Source: Halorubrum rubrum (GTDB lineage Archaea; Halobacteriota; Halobacteria; Halobacteriales; Haloferacaceae). From it: a stretch of DNA of 64,000 nucleotides. This document shows positions 51,820 through 60,144 of the stretch, piece by piece (the stretch's first letter is position 1; each line of letters opens with the position of its first letter). The DNA lies in the NCBI RefSeq assembly GCF_024494685.1, contig NZ_JANHDM010000015.1:1-64000 (forward strand). The letters run 5' to 3'. A program made the translations under genes and the position numbers. Under the pieces are notes generated by a model. It worked only from the letters and a program-made list of their open reading frames with translations, was not told the origin of the DNA and made no database searches.

Positions 51820-51993
51820 TCAGCGTCCGGCCTCGTTCAGGACCGCGTCCCGTGCCCCGTCACGCAGTTCGTCCACGGTCGCGTCGACGTCGGCGCACGC
51901 TTCCCGCAGCGCGGCGAGGGGATCCGCGTCGATCGGGATCGGCTTGACCCCGTCGCGGAGTTCGGCGACGTGATACCATCGCCGTCCATCCAT
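51820..51993 (-). CDS. 57-residue protein coupled to prs
   Basis: This short minus-strand ORF starts ATG 51993, overlapping the prs stop codon as TGATG, and ends TGA at 51820-51822. It begins MDGRRWYHVAELRDGVKPIP and ends with a mostly acidic helical part (ADPLAALREACADVDATVDE...). The coupling, sensible haloarchaeal composition and Trp/Tyr-containing start suggest a real gene of unknown function translated with prs. No family recognised. Confidence 0.6.
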   Translation of the reverse strand: MDGRRWYHVAELRDGVKPIPIDADPLAALREACADVDATVDELRDGARDAVLNEAGR

Positions 51994-52856
51994 CACTCCT
52001 CCTCCGCAACGAGCGCCTCCGCGAGCACGGGCGCGACGCTGACGACGCTACAGCCGCGCTCGATCGTGTCGGTGCCGACGATCCGGTCGACGCCGGCGGC
52101 CCGCAGCCTCGTCACCGCGTTCTCGGCCAGCATCGGGTGGATGCAGGCGGCGACGACGCGCTCGGCCCCCCGGTCTACCAGCACGTCGACCGCCTCGCTC
52201 ATCGTCGACCCGGTGGCGACGATGTCGTCGACGACGACGGCGTCGCGCCCGTCGACGGAGGCGTCGGATGGAGAGACCTCGACGTCGCCCGTCTCACGGT
52301 CGCGGTGCTTCTCGAAGTGGTCCGTCTCGCCGCTGCCGTACGCGTCGCGGACGGTCTCGGCGATCCCGATCGCCCCCTCGTCGGGCGCGAGAAAGAGCGG
52401 GTCACGCAGATCGGAGAGCGGGGTCGCGAGGACGCCCGCCGCGTCGACCGTCTCGACCGGCACGTCGTAGAAGTCGGCGACGGTCGGCTCGTGGGGGTTG
52501 ACGAGCACCACGCGGTCGGTGCCGGTCGAGACGGCCCGTGCCATCGCCCGCGCGGAGACGGGCTGGCCGTCGCGGAACGACTGGTCCTGTCTGGCGTAAC
52601 CCATGTACGGGATGGCGGTCGTCACGCGCTCCGCGCCGGCCTCGCGGACGGCGTCCTGTAGCTGGAGCAGTTCGACCCACGCCTCGTCGGAGTCGGTCGT
52701 CGCGACCACGGTCGCCTCCCCCCCGTCGAACTCCGGGACGGCGGCGAGACGCTCGCCGTCCGGGAAGCGGTCGTACGTCGCCGTCGCGAGCGGGCGACCC
52801 GTCTCCTCGGCGAGCGCGGCCGCGAGCAGTTGCGAACTCGACCCGGGTACGATCAT
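51993..52856 (-). CDS. prs: Ribose-phosphate pyrophosphokinase
   Basis: This enzyme makes PRPP from ribose 5-phosphate and ATP for nucleotide, His and Trp synthesis. The 287-residue protein is of the short archaeal type: start IVPGSSSQLLAAALAEETG, ATP loop around YDRFPDGERLAAVP, IPYMGYARQDQSFRDGQPVS, metal-binding VLVNPHEPTVADFY (His variant), and the PRPP loop VVVDDIVATGSTMSEAVDVL. ATG 52856 is used; the longer frame is upstream sequence. Transcribed with the 57-codon ORF that follows. Confidence 0.95.
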   Translation of the reverse strand: MIVPGSSSQLLAAALAEETGRPLATATYDRFPDGERLAAVPEFDGGEATVVATTDSDEAWVELLQLQDAVREAGAERVTTAIPYMGYARQDQSFRDGQPVSARAMARAVSTGTDRVVLVNPHEPTVADFYDVPVETVDAAGVLATPLSDLRDPLFLAPDEGAIGIAETVRDAYGSGETDHFEKHRDRETGDVEVSPSDASVDGRDAVVVDDIVATGSTMSEAVDVLVDRGAERVVAACIHPMLAENAVTRLRAAGVDRIVGTDTIERGCSVVSVAPVLAEALVAEEE

Positions 52857-53178
52857 GGGCGTCCGTTCCGCCGACACCGATAAACCAGTTTCTGTACTCG
52901 GCCGCAACGACCGAGACACCGACACGCACGCGGTAGTCGTTGGCACGTCCACGGCTGGTCAGTCGCCGACAGATCAGTAGGAGGTCATAGAATTCCTGTC
53001 ACGGCGTTCACGAACCCGAACGGGCAGCGGCGACCGCTGGTGGTGGGTCGACCGTCATAGCGCCCGCCCTCGCCCCGCCCGAGCCGAATGCGGATGGTAG
53101 CGACGGACGTGACCCAGCCGTTCAACAGCGTACCCGTTTCGTCCGGTTCGCTACTGGAAATTGGAACGGCAGGATAAT
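52857..53178. other. Intergenic region upstream of prs
   Basis: 322 bp without a supported gene. It lies between prs (read leftward from 52856) and the stop of the next minus-strand gene, so it must hold the prs promoter. The A+T-richer patch TTCTGTACTCGG near 52891 is a weak candidate. Nothing else seen. Confidence 0.4.
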
Positions 53179-53979
53179 TCACTGGTTCTCACGCTCTTCC
53201 CACTCCGGACGGGGTGTCGGGGACGGGAGTTCGTCAACCACGGTTCGGAGTTCGTCCTCCGTCGTCCACGGGAAGCACCGTTCGTGGAGTTCGAATTTGC
53301 GGAACTTGTTGAGATGGACCCAGCTGTACGTCGTTGGCTCTTCGCCCTCGTCTGTCCGGTCGTCGATCACCTCCCAAACCTCCTGTTCGTCGACGCCGAG
53401 ACCGCTTTCTTGGGCGCGATCAACGAGCGACTCGACGTTTGCTTTGACGTCATCCGCCGACAGATCGTCTGCGAACGCGATCTCGAGAGCGGCCCGAACG
53501 ACGTGTTGTTTCGAGTCAAGGTTCTCGTCAGTCACCCACGCGTAATCACGCGGGAACACGTACGACTTGTCGAGATACGGTGGGTCATCGATCTCGCCCA
53601 GTTCCGGTGCTTCACCACCACTTTCCTTCTCGAAGACCCCGACGATGTAGTCGCTGTATGTCGCGAGCAACGAGAACATGATATCGAACGTATTGAGCCG
53701 GTCAGTCGGGAGTTCGAGGAGATCACCCATGATGAACGGATAGGCACCGAGCCGCTTCGTGAGTTCGTTCTGGACGGCGCGAAGTCGGCGGATATAGGGG
53801 TCGCGATAGCTTCCGAGGATGAGATACGATGTCCGCTGACTCCAGAGATACGGCAATTCGCGCCGAGTGAACCGCCAGATTTCCCGTTTCTCGGCAGGCT
53901 CAAGTTCGATACCCCCGACGGCCTCGTGAACAACGGCCGTGATCTCCCCAGCGTCCGGCGGCGGGCTTGGGTCGGCCAT
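53179..53979 (-). CDS. Uncharacterised protein with a possible nucleotide-binding-like N-terminal half
   Basis: The 266-residue acidic protein has a first half reading SYLILGSYRDPYIRRLRAVQ, then NELTKRLGAYPFIMGDLLEL, IMFSLLATYSDYIVGVFEKE, GGEAPELGEI. A strand ending in GSYRD, a helix, a second strand, then a D-x-hydrophobic-GVFE element and a final ELGE recall Rossmann-like nucleoside deoxyribosyltransferase/TIR-like folds, but this is by eye only. The second half is helical and acidic with a KYxWVHLNKFR-like basic patch. It is divergent from an HTH regulator with a palindrome between them. Function unknown; defence or signalling is one guess. Confidence 0.55.
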   Translation of the reverse strand: MADPSPPPDAGEITAVVHEAVGGIELEPAEKREIWRFTRRELPYLWSQRTSYLILGSYRDPYIRRLRAVQNELTKRLGAYPFIMGDLLELPTDRLNTFDIMFSLLATYSDYIVGVFEKESGGEAPELGEIDDPPYLDKSYVFPRDYAWVTDENLDSKQHVVRAALEIAFADDLSADDVKANVESLVDRAQESGLGVDEQEVWEVIDDRTDEGEEPTTYSWVHLNKFRKFELHERCFPWTTEDELRTVVDELPSPTPRPEWEERENQ

Positions 53980-54043
53980 TAGCTGCCGATTCAAACCACA
54001 CCACCTTACCGCTTCCGAATCACTTTGGTTTTTTCTGAGTTAA

Positions 54044-54056
54044 CCAACTTGGTTGG
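54044..54056. promoter_or_regulatory. Palindromic operator candidate CCAAC-N3-GTTGG
   Basis: A perfect inverted repeat in the 115-bp gap between the divergent gene pair, 39 bases upstream of the HTH gene ATG, where it would overlap or flank the promoters of both genes. A homodimeric HTH protein would suit a site of this symmetry. Regulation of the pair by the HTH product is inferred from position. Confidence 0.5.
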
Positions 54057-54094
54057 CCCTAACTGTTATTGCGTCTCTCCTCGTACCGGCACGT

Positions 54095-54583
54095 ATGAGC
54101 GAGACCGACACTGGCGCGGCCGATACAGGGCCGTTCGCGGAACAGCAGCGGCTGTTCAAGCTGCTATCCCAGGATACGCGCCATCTCATCATCCAGGAGC
54201 TGCTGGGCCACCCAGCCCATCTGATGTCGCTCGCCGAACTCGAGTATATGACCGGGAAGAGCCAAGCAGCAATCAAAGACCAGCTGGAGACGTTGATCGA
54301 CGCCGGGCTCCTCGAACGCTACACCTACGAACCAAGTGAGGGAACACGTGATCTCCCCTCTCAGTTCTACGGGTTCACGGAGCGGGGCGTCGAGGTCCTT
54401 CACGACTACAAGTATCTCCGTGGACTCCCGGTCGCACGCGCTCTCTACGAAAACACGCGGAAGACCGAGAAAATCGAGCGTCACGAATCGGCCCCTCGCC
54501 CGGAGCTTCCCGACGCCGTCGCGGACGCACTCGAGTTCGACGAGCCCGATCTCGACGCCATCGATGGTGGCACGAACCGATAG
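54095..54583 (+). CDS. Winged-helix transcriptional regulator (ArsR/MarR-like)
   Basis: The 162-residue protein has a helix-turn-helix (FKLLSQDTRHLIIQELLGHP, HLMSLAELEYMTGKSQAAIK, DQLETLIDAGLLERYTYEPS) with a beta-wing (PSQFYGFTERGVEVLHDYKY) and an acidic C-terminal tail, in the manner of haloarchaeal ArsR-type regulators. ATG 54095 is chosen as the 14-codon longer frame lies over the palindrome. It probably binds the palindrome in its own promoter region and controls the divergent gene (inference). No ligand-binding Cys motif is visible. Confidence 0.82.
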   Translation: MSETDTGAADTGPFAEQQRLFKLLSQDTRHLIIQELLGHPAHLMSLAELEYMTGKSQAAIKDQLETLIDAGLLERYTYEPSEGTRDLPSQFYGFTERGVEVLHDYKYLRGLPVARALYENTRKTEKIERHESAPRPELPDAVADALEFDEPDLDAIDGGTNR

Positions 54584-54919
54584 TTCGTCGTCGAACAGCA
54601 CCGTTCTCGACGCTACGGAGAAGGTACGCCGACTTCGTACCTCGGTCAGGACTCGGTGGGCTCCAGCGTGGCTGGCTCGACGGTAAAATACGTGTTTACC
54701 CCGAGGATGCGACGGCGGGCACAGCCTGAGCTCGTGAAATCATTTCGTTGGCTCCGGAGAATCGCTGTAACAGCGTTGTCAGAACCTCGTGTGGACGATA
54801 CGGCTGGTGAGCGGGACACGATCTGCCACCGAGGGCTGTACCGTCTACAGAACGCCTCGACCTCGTCGGGCCAGACTCGGAAGTCCGTCGCTCGGAACGA
54901 ACCCCCTCGACCGGGGGAC
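54584..54919. other. Intergenic region downstream of the HTH gene
   Basis: 336 bp lying between the stops of convergent genes. No gene supported on either strand, no obvious RNA or transposon end. It is somewhat A+T-richer than average, with TAAAATACGTGTTTACC near 54685, and may be leftover from a lost gene. Confidence 0.4.
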
Positions 54920-55405
54920 TCACACGGACGCAGACCCGTCTCTGACCGTACTCCCGAGAACGAGCGCGCCGGCGATGATCACGAGGTTCTTTACGATGTA
55001 CTGTCCCTCGACCGTTAACCCGTACGGGAACGCGGTATAGACGACCTCGGGGAGAAGTACCATCGGAAGGAACGTCCCCGGGAGCTGGAGTGCCAGCAAT
55101 AGCAATCCGGCACGCGTAAGCGGCGGATAGAGCAGACAGATCCCGATGATCACCTCCCACACGCCGAGCACCGGGACGAAAAACTCGGGCGGAAGGATGT
55201 ACACCGTCGAAGCGACGAGGTCACCGGCCGGCGAGACGCCGAGTATCTTTAGTGCGCCGAACCACACGAACACCACTCCGACAGCGACTCGCAACGCCGG
55301 GACGCTCCACCGGTCCATCTTCGATGCCAGTGTCGCGTCGAGTGCGTCCAACCGCTCTTGGTACACGGTCATCGTGTCTTTCGGTTCGTTTTCTGAGGTC
55401 GCCAT
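54920..55405 (-). CDS. DoxX-family membrane protein
   Basis: The 161-residue protein has four TM segments: VPALRVAVGVVFVWFGALKI, FVPVLGVWEVIIGICLLYP, GLLLLALQLPGTFLPMVLLP and NLVIIAGALVLGS. This is the pattern of DoxX/DUF417-type proteins. The motif RVAVGVVFVWFGALK with the GVWE Glu is typical. Members have been linked to thiol/oxidative stress and quinone chemistry. It lies downstream of a SafE/TauE-type gene on the same strand, 115 bases away, perhaps one operon. Confidence 0.85.
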   Translation of the reverse strand: MATSENEPKDTMTVYQERLDALDATLASKMDRWSVPALRVAVGVVFVWFGALKILGVSPAGDLVASTVYILPPEFFVPVLGVWEVIIGICLLYPPLTRAGLLLLALQLPGTFLPMVLLPEVVYTAFPYGLTVEGQYIVKNLVIIAGALVLGSTVRDGSASV

Positions 55406-55519
55406 CGTGTACGTGATAGTTACGATTTCAGCGGGTAAAACGCTTCTAGCTCCTGATCGACCGTGTGGATCTACGGACCGTCTCTCGTCCCAAGCGAGCG
55501 AAAGGACCCCCGCTTCCGG

Positions 55520-56320
55520 TCAGTGCCCCATCGCGCCTCCGAGGGGCTGATAATGCGGGAACATTGGGTGCGGGATGTGAACGCCGAGCGCCATCAGTCC
55601 GTGCGCCAACAACACGTATCCCAGCACGACGAACACGACGCCGAGCAGCCGATGGACGCGACGCCGGTGGGCAACGTCGATCGACTGGATAACGGTCCCG
55701 TAGAGGAAGACGGCCGGGATCGTCCCGATACCGAGCGCACCGAGGGCGATTCCGCCGGTGGTCGGGGAACCGCTCGCGAACGCGAACAGGTACGCGGGAT
55801 ACAGCATCGGGCAGGGAAGAAACGCATGAACGGCGCCGAGACCAACGATACTCGGGCTGTTCACGTGCCGGTGAACTCTCGTCGCGAGCCACGACGTGAC
55901 GCGCTGGACGCCGGGTATTCGAATATCACCTCCGCTTCCCCCGATCACGTACCGAACGCCCGTCAGTACGATGAACCCCCCCACCGCGAGGCCGACGGTA
56001 CCCCGCAGGAGGTCAGCGATCGGTGTCAGTTGATCAGCGGTAACGAACACGACGCTCCCGAGCACGCCGAAGAGCGCCCCGAGGATCGCGTACGTCGTCG
56101 CCCGCCCGACGTTGAACAGGAAGTGCTGGCGAACCTCGTAGGTCGTGAGGTGACTGGCACGTCCGTCGTTGGTCGTCGCCGTTCCGCCGTCGGGCCGCGG
56201 CGTCATTTGCTTCGAGTACATCGTCACCAACGGCCCACACATCCCGATACAGTGTGCGCCGCCGAGCACGCCGATGAGAACGAAGAGCACGACGTCGATT
56301 CGGAGGAGTGACTCGATCAT
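55520..56320 (-). CDS. SafE/TauE-like (urease accessory UreH/DsbD-type) membrane protein
   Basis: The 266-residue polytopic protein has a GAHCIGMCGPLVTMY motif in the first helix and PCPMLYPAYLF in the fourth, the signature of the UreH-like/SafE (PF13386) family related to DsbD/CcdA and copper or cytochrome maturation proteins. About six TM segments. A ~25-residue cytoplasmic insert follows TM1. The ATG at 56320 (MIESLLRIDVVLF) puts TM1 at the N-terminus; a longer frame adds 30 codons of noise. Together with DoxX it suggests a redox or metal-handling membrane unit. Confidence 0.85.
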   Translation of the reverse strand: MIESLLRIDVVLFVLIGVLGGAHCIGMCGPLVTMYSKQMTPRPDGGTATTNDGRASHLTTYEVRQHFLFNVGRATTYAILGALFGVLGSVVFVTADQLTPIADLLRGTVGLAVGGFIVLTGVRYVIGGSGGDIRIPGVQRVTSWLATRVHRHVNSPSIVGLGAVHAFLPCPMLYPAYLFAFASGSPTTGGIALGALGIGTIPAVFLYGTVIQSIDVAHRRRVHRLLGVVFVVLGYVLLAHGLMALGVHIPHPMFPHYQPLGGAMGH

Positions 56321-56523
56321 AGTCGTCCTCGGTTGCGTACGGGTTTGTGTCGTCTGGTGTATCTCTCGAACGAGACGGTCCGGATACTCGATTTCGGAGT
56401 GGACAATCACCGTGGGGATACCGCGTCGTCACGACCAGCGGGCTGGGTTCGTGGAGAGGCCGTGGTACCTCCTCGCGGTCGCGTCGGGGCAAGGTTCAAG
56501 ATCCCGCTCCGATAGCGTGACGT

Positions 56524-58401
56524 ATGGTATCAGCACCCGAATACGGGGTTGCGGTGCGTCACGACGCGACGGTGGAGACCCGCGACGGCGTCGCGCTCGC
56601 GACGGACGTCTACCGACCGGCCGACCCGGAGACGGGCGAACCGATCGACGAACCGAAGCCGGCGCTTCTCGTCCGCACGCCGTACGACAAGCGCGCCAGA
56701 GAGCGCGTCGAACAGGCCGGTAACTGGTACGCCGAGCGCGGCTACGTCGTCGCGCTCCAGGACGTTCGCGGCCGGTACGCGAGCGACGGCGAGTTCTACC
56801 TCCTCGTCAACGAGGCGGAGGACGGCGCGGACACGGTCGAGTGGCTCGCCGACCGGCCGTACTGCGACGGCCAGGTCGGGACGATGGGCACCTCCTACAT
56901 GGCGTGGGTCCAGAACGCGCTGGCGACCCAGCGGCCGCGGGGGCTGGCGGCGATGTTCGTCAACCAGGGCGCGGCGAACGCGTGGAAGGCGACGCTGCGC
57001 CACCACGGGGCCTTCGAGCTGCGGTGGCTCACGTGGTCGCTGACGATCGGCGGCGGGTTCGCGAAGCGCGTCCTCGCGGACGAGGACCTCCGGCGGCGGA
57101 TCGCCGACGTCGACACGCGCGACATGCTCGCGAACGAGCCGGTCCTCCCCGGCCAGTCGCCGCTACGGCACCTCCCGAACTACGAGGAGTACGTCTTCGA
57201 CTTCGCGCGGACGCCCGGCGACGACGAGTTCTGGGAGGACCCGAGCGTCAACTTCGAGGCGCATTACGACGAGAGCGCCGACGTTCCGACCGTCTACGCC
57301 GGGTCGTGGTACGACTCCTACGCGAAGGCGACCTGCGACAACTTCAAGGCGCTCTCGGACCGCAAGGAGAGCGACCACTTCCTGCTCATGGGCGCGTGGA
57401 CCCACGGCGGCCAGTCGACGTGGACGAAGCCGTACTCGGGCGAGACCGCCTTCGGCGACGCGATGACGCGCGATTACCTCCAAACGAAGCTCCGCTTCTT
57501 CGATCGCTACCTCAAGGGGCGGGACACGTGGGACGAACCGCGAGTCCAGTACTTCCGGATGGGCTCCGGCGACGGCACCGCGACCGGGGACGGAAAGCTC
57601 CGCCATGGCGGCGAGTGGAGGGCGGGGAGCGACTGGCCGCTCCCGGACACCGAGTTCACCGCCTACTACGCGCACGGCGACGGCACGCTCGCGACCGATC
57701 CGCCGAGGGCGGTCGGCGCGTCGACGACCTACGAGTTCGACCCGCGGGACCCGGTTCCCACGCTCGGCGGCAACTGCTCGTCGTACTACACGTTCGAGCC
57801 GCGCGAGGAGCGGATCGAGGACCTCCCGCTCGCGGACCGGCCGACGGTGAGCATCACGGGGCGCGGCGGCTACGACCAGCGGACGCGCCCGGAGACGTTC
57901 GGGGCCGATCCCCCCTACGGTCCGTTGGAGGAGCGAAGCGACGTACTCGTCTTCCGGACGCCGCCGCTCGAGGAGGCCGTCGAGATCGCGGGACCGATCC
58001 GCGTCCGCGTCCACGCGTCGACCGACGGCCCGGACACCGACTTCACCGCGAAGCTGATCGACGAGTACCCCGCGAGCGAGGAGTTTCCCTCGGGGTTCGC
58101 GCTCAACCTCACCGACTCGATCTGCCGGGGCCGCTACCGGAACTACCGGAGTGAGCCGGACCTCCTCGAGCCGGGCGAGGTGTACGAGTTCGAACTCGAG
58201 CTGTATCCCACCGCGAACCTGTTCGAGCCGGGCCACCGGATCCGGCTCGACGTCTCCTCGTCGAACTACCCGCGCTACGACGTCAACCACAACACGGGCG
58301 GCGACCTCTACGGCGACCGCGAGTACCGCGTCGCGACGAACACGATCCACCACGGGGCCGAGCACCCGACGCGCGTGGAGCTGCCGGTCCGGCCCGAGTG
58401 A
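56524..58401 (+). CDS. CocE/NonD-family hydrolase (S15 peptidase-like)
   Basis: The 625-residue alpha/beta hydrolase starts VRHDATVETRDGVALATDVY, with RTPYDKR, the nucleophile elbow VGTMGTSYMAWVQN (Ser in GTSY), an acid/His region (LMGAWTHGGQ) and a C-terminal jelly-roll domain (~residues 380-620: VRVHASTDGPDTDFTAKLID, FEPGHRIRLDVSSSNYPRYD) found in CocE and X-Pro dipeptidyl peptidases. No signal peptide. It could cleave esters, beta-lactam-like amides or X-Pro peptides. It is followed within four bases by the next gene. Confidence 0.93.
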   Translation: MVSAPEYGVAVRHDATVETRDGVALATDVYRPADPETGEPIDEPKPALLVRTPYDKRARERVEQAGNWYAERGYVVALQDVRGRYASDGEFYLLVNEAEDGADTVEWLADRPYCDGQVGTMGTSYMAWVQNALATQRPRGLAAMFVNQGAANAWKATLRHHGAFELRWLTWSLTIGGGFAKRVLADEDLRRRIADVDTRDMLANEPVLPGQSPLRHLPNYEEYVFDFARTPGDDEFWEDPSVNFEAHYDESADVPTVYAGSWYDSYAKATCDNFKALSDRKESDHFLLMGAWTHGGQSTWTKPYSGETAFGDAMTRDYLQTKLRFFDRYLKGRDTWDEPRVQYFRMGSGDGTATGDGKLRHGGEWRAGSDWPLPDTEFTAYYAHGDGTLATDPPRAVGASTTYEFDPRDPVPTLGGNCSSYYTFEPREERIEDLPLADRPTVSITGRGGYDQRTRPETFGADPPYGPLEERSDVLVFRTPPLEEAVEIAGPIRVRVHASTDGPDTDFTAKLIDEYPASEEFPSGFALNLTDSICRGRYRNYRSEPDLLEPGEVYEFELELYPTANLFEPGHRIRLDVSSSNYPRYDVNHNTGGDLYGDREYRVATNTIHHGAEHPTRVELPVRPE

Positions 58402-58405
58402 ACGA

Positions 58406-58939
58406 ATGACTCCCGACGACGACGATCGACGCGAGACCGACGGACACGACGTCGACCGGGGGGACGCGGCCGACCGCGGCGGGGACGTCGACCGTGGCGG
58501 CGACCCGAACGGCGAGATGACGCTCGTCTTCACGCTCTCGGCCGCCCGGTCGCTCGCGGATCCGACCGCCGCGTTCGCGGACGCGCGCCGGTGGAGCGCA
58601 CACGTCGGGATCGTCGCCAACGACGTGGGAGCGGTCGAGCAGTTCCTCGACCGGCACGATCTCGAGAACGACTACGCGCTCCGCGACTGGGACAAGTGGG
58701 GGACGCTGGCCGACATCGGCGAGTCGACGGACACCCCGCGACACGTGTTCGTCGGGACCGGACCGGCGGACCGCCGGCTCGCCGACACCGTCGGCTGGGA
58801 GTTCCGAGCCGTCCGCGAGGCGGCCGAAAAGGCCGAGTGGGCGCTCGGCGAGCCCGAGCAGGCCGACCGTGAGGCCGACGCCGGGATCGTCGCTCGGCTC
58901 CGGCGGACCGTGACCGACCGGTCCTGGTGGCCGTTCTGA
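58406..58939 (+). CDS. Conserved haloarchaeal protein (DUF7124-like)
   Basis: The 177-residue acidic protein from ATG 58406 has an N-terminal disordered Asp/Gly/Arg-rich tail (~45 residues), then a compact domain starting MTLVFTLSAARSLADPTAAF, with WSAHVGIVANDVGAVEQFLD, YALRDWDKWGTLADI and VFVGTGPADRRLADTVGWEF. This resembles the DUF7124 haloarchaeal family from memory. Function unknown. It starts four bases after the CocE gene stop, so they are probably co-transcribed. Confidence 0.8.
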   Translation: MTPDDDDRRETDGHDVDRGDAADRGGDVDRGGDPNGEMTLVFTLSAARSLADPTAAFADARRWSAHVGIVANDVGAVEQFLDRHDLENDYALRDWDKWGTLADIGESTDTPRHVFVGTGPADRRLADTVGWEFRAVREAAEKAEWALGEPEQADREADAGIVARLRRTVTDRSWWPF

Positions 58940-58995
58940 TCGCCGAGAGCTATCAGATCGGAAATTATAGTTAGTCTCCATGAGATGCGTCACGT

Positions 58996-60090
58996 ATGGT
59001 CCCTCCACTCGGTGGCTACGGTCGTCGCATCGTCGTCACCCTCCTGATCGTCGGTCTCCTGGTCCCGCTCGCGACGGGAGGCGCTGCGGCCCAGTCGATC
59101 GAGGGCGCCTCCGGATCGATCGTCGTCGACGAGGGGGAGACGGTCGACGGGATCGAAAGCGTCGCCGGGACGGTCGTCGTCCGCGGGACCGTCGCCGGCG
59201 ACCTCTCGGGCGCCGCCGGATCGATCCGGATCGCCGAGACCGGTCGCGTCGAGGGGAACGTCGACGCCGCCGCCGGCACCCTTGTCGTCGACGGAACGGT
59301 CGAGGGCGACGTCCGGACCGGCACCGGTTCCTTCGAACTGACCGACACCGGTCGAGTCGACGGGTCCATCGACGTCGGCGCGGGCTCGATCGTCGTCGAC
59401 GGGACGGTCGGCGGCGACGTTCGCGCGGCCGGCGACTCGGTCGCCATCGGGCCGAACGCGGAGGTCGGCGGCGAGTTCCGGTACGACGCCGAGGAGTTCA
59501 CGCGAAGCCCCGACGCGAGCGTCGCGGGCGGCGTCGTCGAGGACGCGAGCCTCCGCGGCGACGCCGGAGTCGGGTTCGGCATGGACGTCGCCCCCTCGTG
59601 GTTCGGCACCGCCTACGCCTTCGCGGCCAACCTCGTCCTCGGCGCGGTGCTGCTCCTCGCGTTCCCCCGGTTCTCCCGCGACGTGGCCGCCCGCGTCGAG
59701 GCCGACCCGCTCGCGAGCGGCGGCATCGGGCTCTTGACCCTCGTCGCCGTCCCGCTCGCGCTCCTCCTCATGACGATCACGATCGTCGGGATCCCGCTCG
59801 CGCTGCTCGGGATCGCCGGCTACGTCGCCGCGGTCTGGATCGCCGCCGTGTACGGCCGATACGCGGTGGGGATGTGGGTCACGCGACGACTGGGCGCCGA
59901 GAACCGGTGGATCGCGCTCGTCGGCGGACTCCTCGGGTTCGCGATCCTCGGGGCGATCCCCCTCGTCGGCGGGGTCGTCGAACTCCTCGCGCTGCTGCTC
60001 GGACTGGGTGCGCTCGCCTTCGGGCTTCGCGACCGGTATCGGCGCGGGCGGCGGACGACGGACGGGACGAACCGTTCCGACTTGACGTGA
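58996..60090 (+). CDS. Bactofilin-like secreted repeat protein with C-terminal membrane domain
   Basis: The 364-residue protein has a signal peptide (IVVTLLIVGLLVPLATGGAA), a ~170-residue right-handed beta-helix built from repeated units such as IVVDEGETVDGIESVAGTVV, VEGNVDAAAGTLVVDGTVEG and IDVGAGSIVVDGTVGG, then about four TM segments (residues ~200-345) and a basic C-terminus. The repeats match the bactofilin/polymer-forming (DUF583/DUF8173) type, but here they face outside and are tethered by a polytopic domain. It may form an external filament or sheet. Confidence 0.85.
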   Translation: MVPPLGGYGRRIVVTLLIVGLLVPLATGGAAAQSIEGASGSIVVDEGETVDGIESVAGTVVVRGTVAGDLSGAAGSIRIAETGRVEGNVDAAAGTLVVDGTVEGDVRTGTGSFELTDTGRVDGSIDVGAGSIVVDGTVGGDVRAAGDSVAIGPNAEVGGEFRYDAEEFTRSPDASVAGGVVEDASLRGDAGVGFGMDVAPSWFGTAYAFAANLVLGAVLLLAFPRFSRDVAARVEADPLASGGIGLLTLVAVPLALLLMTITIVGIPLALLGIAGYVAAVWIAAVYGRYAVGMWVTRRLGAENRWIALVGGLLGFAILGAIPLVGGVVELLALLLGLGALAFGLRDRYRRGRRTTDGTNRSDLT

Positions 60091-60144
60091 CCTCGCGCGG
60101 AGTGAAATAACCACATACGGTTTCTCCTCGTCGGATCGTGATGC

